Source: CAZJYI01 sp964550025
GTDB taxonomy: Bacteria > Verrucomicrobiota > Kiritimatiellia > UBA8416 > CAYOBW01
Assembly: GCA_964550025.1 (NCBI GenBank)
Contig: CAZJYI010000052.1
Location: forward strand, 1 to 64,000
Length of the DNA: 64,000 nt
Direction of reading: 5' to 3'
Shown here: positions 62,607-64,000 of the stretch, piece by piece
Position numbering within the stretch: the first letter of the stretch is position 1
How the letters are laid out: every line of letters begins with the position of its first letter
Notes under the pieces: model-generated
The model's database searches: none
What the model was told of the DNA's origin: nothing
What the model saw: the letters and a program-made list of their open reading frames with translations, nothing else
Made by a program: the position numbers and the translations under genes

Positions 62607-63563
62607 TTACTCGGTGATTGCAACGGCCGTCTTGGTGGGGACGAGCATGAAGAGCTCTTCGACGTCGCGGTTGCGCATGCGAACGCACCCGGCGCTTTCG
62701 GCCTTGCCGATGGAGGCCTCATCCGTAGTGCCGTGAATGCCGTAGCTGCGGACATCGGGAGTGTCTCCCGTCGCCCGGATCGCCATCCACCGGGAACCGA
62801 GTATGTTTTCGGGGTCTCCGTAGGGAATCTGTCTTCCGTCGGGGCGCCACCACACCGGGTTCTTCTGCTTGTCGCTGACGACGAATGTGCCAACGGGGGT
62901 CTTCCCATACTTCCCGGTGCCCACCGCATAGCGTTTGAAGAAGCGGTTGTTGAGCGACAGGACCAGATCACGCCGCGTTTTACTGACCTCAATCGAGAAC
63001 GTGCCCCGCAGAATGCGAAAGCTGTCTCCCTCCTTGATCAGGTTCGGGTTCTGCAAATCGTTGCTCACCTGCACGAGCTCGATCGTCGTCCCGAATTTGC
63101 GTGCGATGCGCTGCACGGAATCCCCGCGCTGCACGATGTAGTCCACCTTCTCGGCCATCACCATGGGAGTGGTCGCCAGGCGTATGTTGATGTTGCCGAG
63201 TCGGTGTTCCACCTCGGCCTGCACGCGGGCTGCAACCGGCTGCTCCAGGATGGCCAGGTAAGCCGCACGCGCGCCGGCCAGGTCCTCGCCTTCCTCGAGG
63301 GTCCGCGCGCGCTGCAATGCCTCGGATACGCCTGCCGCGGGCGCGGCCGGAGTGCCTTCGTTTTCACCGGGTTGCGGTTCGGCAATCAGGTCCTTGCCGG
63401 CCGGCTCACCGACGCCTGTGTCGGCATCGGTCGCTCGGCGCTCCCTCCCGGAGCGGATGAAGAGATGATAGAGAAGCCCCACGACGGCAGCCGCAAGCAC
63501 AATCAGCAGTAGCCACGGTTTGCGCCTCGGGGATCGGAACTCGTCAATGTCCTTGACTCTCAT
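62607..63563 (-). CDS. LysM-containing L,D-transpeptidase (YkuD family)
   Basis: 318 residues. One TM anchor near the N-terminus (PWLLLIVLAAAVVGLLYHLF), a linker with Pro/Ala/Glu, a LysM domain (VDYIVQRGDSVQRIARKFGT, about 140-190) and a YkuD catalytic domain with IHGTTDEASIGKAESAGCVRM holding the active His and Cys. It would crosslink peptidoglycan 3-3 or attach proteins in the periplasm. Its stop codon is within the 8-bp target duplication of the adjacent MITE. Confidence 0.92.
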   Translation of the reverse strand: MRVKDIDEFRSPRRKPWLLLIVLAAAVVGLLYHLFIRSGRERRATDADTGVGEPAGKDLIAEPQPGENEGTPAAPAAGVSEALQRARTLEEGEDLAGARAAYLAILEQPVAARVQAEVEHRLGNINIRLATTPMVMAEKVDYIVQRGDSVQRIARKFGTTIELVQVSNDLQNPNLIKEGDSFRILRGTFSIEVSKTRRDLVLSLNNRFFKRYAVGTGKYGKTPVGTFVVSDKQKNPVWWRPDGRQIPYGDPENILGSRWMAIRATGDTPDVRSYGIHGTTDEASIGKAESAGCVRMRNRDVEELFMLVPTKTAVAITE

Positions 63564-63593
63564 TCCACATCCAGGCCGTGTCCGGTCTACGCA

Positions 63594-64000
63594 TCAAGGA
63601 TTGCCGGCGGGGGCGGCGGTCACGAAGTTGCCGCCGGTGGTACGCGCCTGGCCACTCATCGTATAGACTTTGCCGTCTTCGACCCAGTTCCCTTCGATGA
63701 TATTGACGGAGTTGGCTTCAGTAAGGGTAAACTGGTACTGGCTTGTCTGCTGGACATTCGGGTCCTGAACCGTCACCGTCCTGTTGACGGACGTTACCTC
63801 GGTGACCGCCACGACACGGATCAACCCGACAAACTCCACCATGTCATCGCTGTCCGCGTTTTGCCCTGAGAAGTTGATCTGGGCCTGCAACATCTCGGCG
63901 CCGGCGGGGTAAGTGCCGTTGGCATCCGGCTGCGACACGACACCGGGCGATCCGATTCTGCCGGTATAGTAGGAATTGTGGTTGTCACGCAGCTCAAGGG
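63594..64000 (-). CDS. C-terminal part of an unrecognised, probably secreted protein
   Basis: Open from the window's right edge to a stop at 63594, about 135 residues, so the N-terminus is missing. The first residues are LELRDNHNSYYTGRIGSPGV, then a beta-rich stretch with Thr/Val/Asn alternation (VEFVGLIRVVAVTEVTSV, VTVQDPNVQQTSQYQF) ending AAPAGNP. A GTG at 63938 is an internal codon, not the start. The composition suggests an extracellular or pilus/secretion-related protein; no family recognised. Same strand as the L,D-transpeptidase, 30 bp upstream of it. Confidence 0.6.
   Translation of the reverse strand, partial: LELRDNHNSYYTGRIGSPGVVSQPDANGTYPAGAEMLQAQINFSGQNADSDDMVEFVGLIRVVAVTEVTSVNRTVTVQDPNVQQTSQYQFTLTEANSVNIIEGNWVEDGKVYTMSGQARTTGGNFVTAAPAGNP

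Overview
The window is a high-GC bacterial chromosome segment, probably a scaffold from a metagenome assembly: it holds three runs of exactly 100 N, and two of them are flanked by an identical 55-bp duplication. Gene content suggests a member of the PVC superphylum, perhaps Kiritimatiellota or Lentisphaerota. The support is a mix of secreted sulfatase, four PQQ-type beta-propeller proteins, a DUF1080 remnant, a Tat-exported Gfo/Idh/MocA oxidoreductase, right-handed beta-helix proteins, PPi-dependent phosphofructokinase and an LpxL-type acyltransferase (Gram-negative envelope). The lineage call is inference; no rRNA is present.

Layout. 1-9.9 kb: start of a histone H1-like protein, a diguanylate cyclase response regulator, a beta-helix protein, an enolase-superfamily enzyme, an M42 peptidase, an SGNH hydrolase, a terpenoid-cyclase-fold lipoprotein and PPi-PFK. 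9.9-17.7 kb: a sigma-54 activator divergent from a small gene plus TolC/adaptor/RND efflux operon, with a -24/-12 promoter and paired upstream sites between them. 17.7-33.3 kb: carbohydrate and surface genes (PQQ propellers, sugar isomerase-like protein, oxidoreductase, sulfatase, di-heme cytochrome/propeller protein) and a membrane protein with two ExbD-like domains. 33.6-35.5 kb: a proline-rich Tat-signal repeat protein followed 12 bp later by a radical SAM/SPASM enzyme, the best candidate for an undescribed peptide- or protein-modification system. 35.7-43.0 kb: a beta-helix/discoidin/FGE-like fusion, another PQQ propeller, and an ArsR-controlled four-domain sulfur-trafficking flavoprotein. 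43.0-48.2 kb: a gene-poor, visibly lower-GC stretch ending at tRNA-Leu, with a decayed PIN toxin, a trypsin-like protease and a three-gene overlapping micro-operon. 48.2-64 kb: housekeeping genes (folC, comF, MTA phosphorylase, lpxL-like, tRNA-Lys, rnc, xerD, ilvD, mtaB, HU, hisS, aspS, L,D-transpeptidase).

The second theme is small mobile palindromes. REP-like hairpins with a foot GTAG/CTAC occur throughout, and several supply the TAG stop codon of the neighbouring gene. One 96-bp copy sits in frame inside the sulfatase leader. A separate ~145-bp MITE with 22-bp terminal inverted repeats occurs at both ends of the window, one copy with an 8-bp target duplication. A third class consists of long inverted arms built from short degenerate words.
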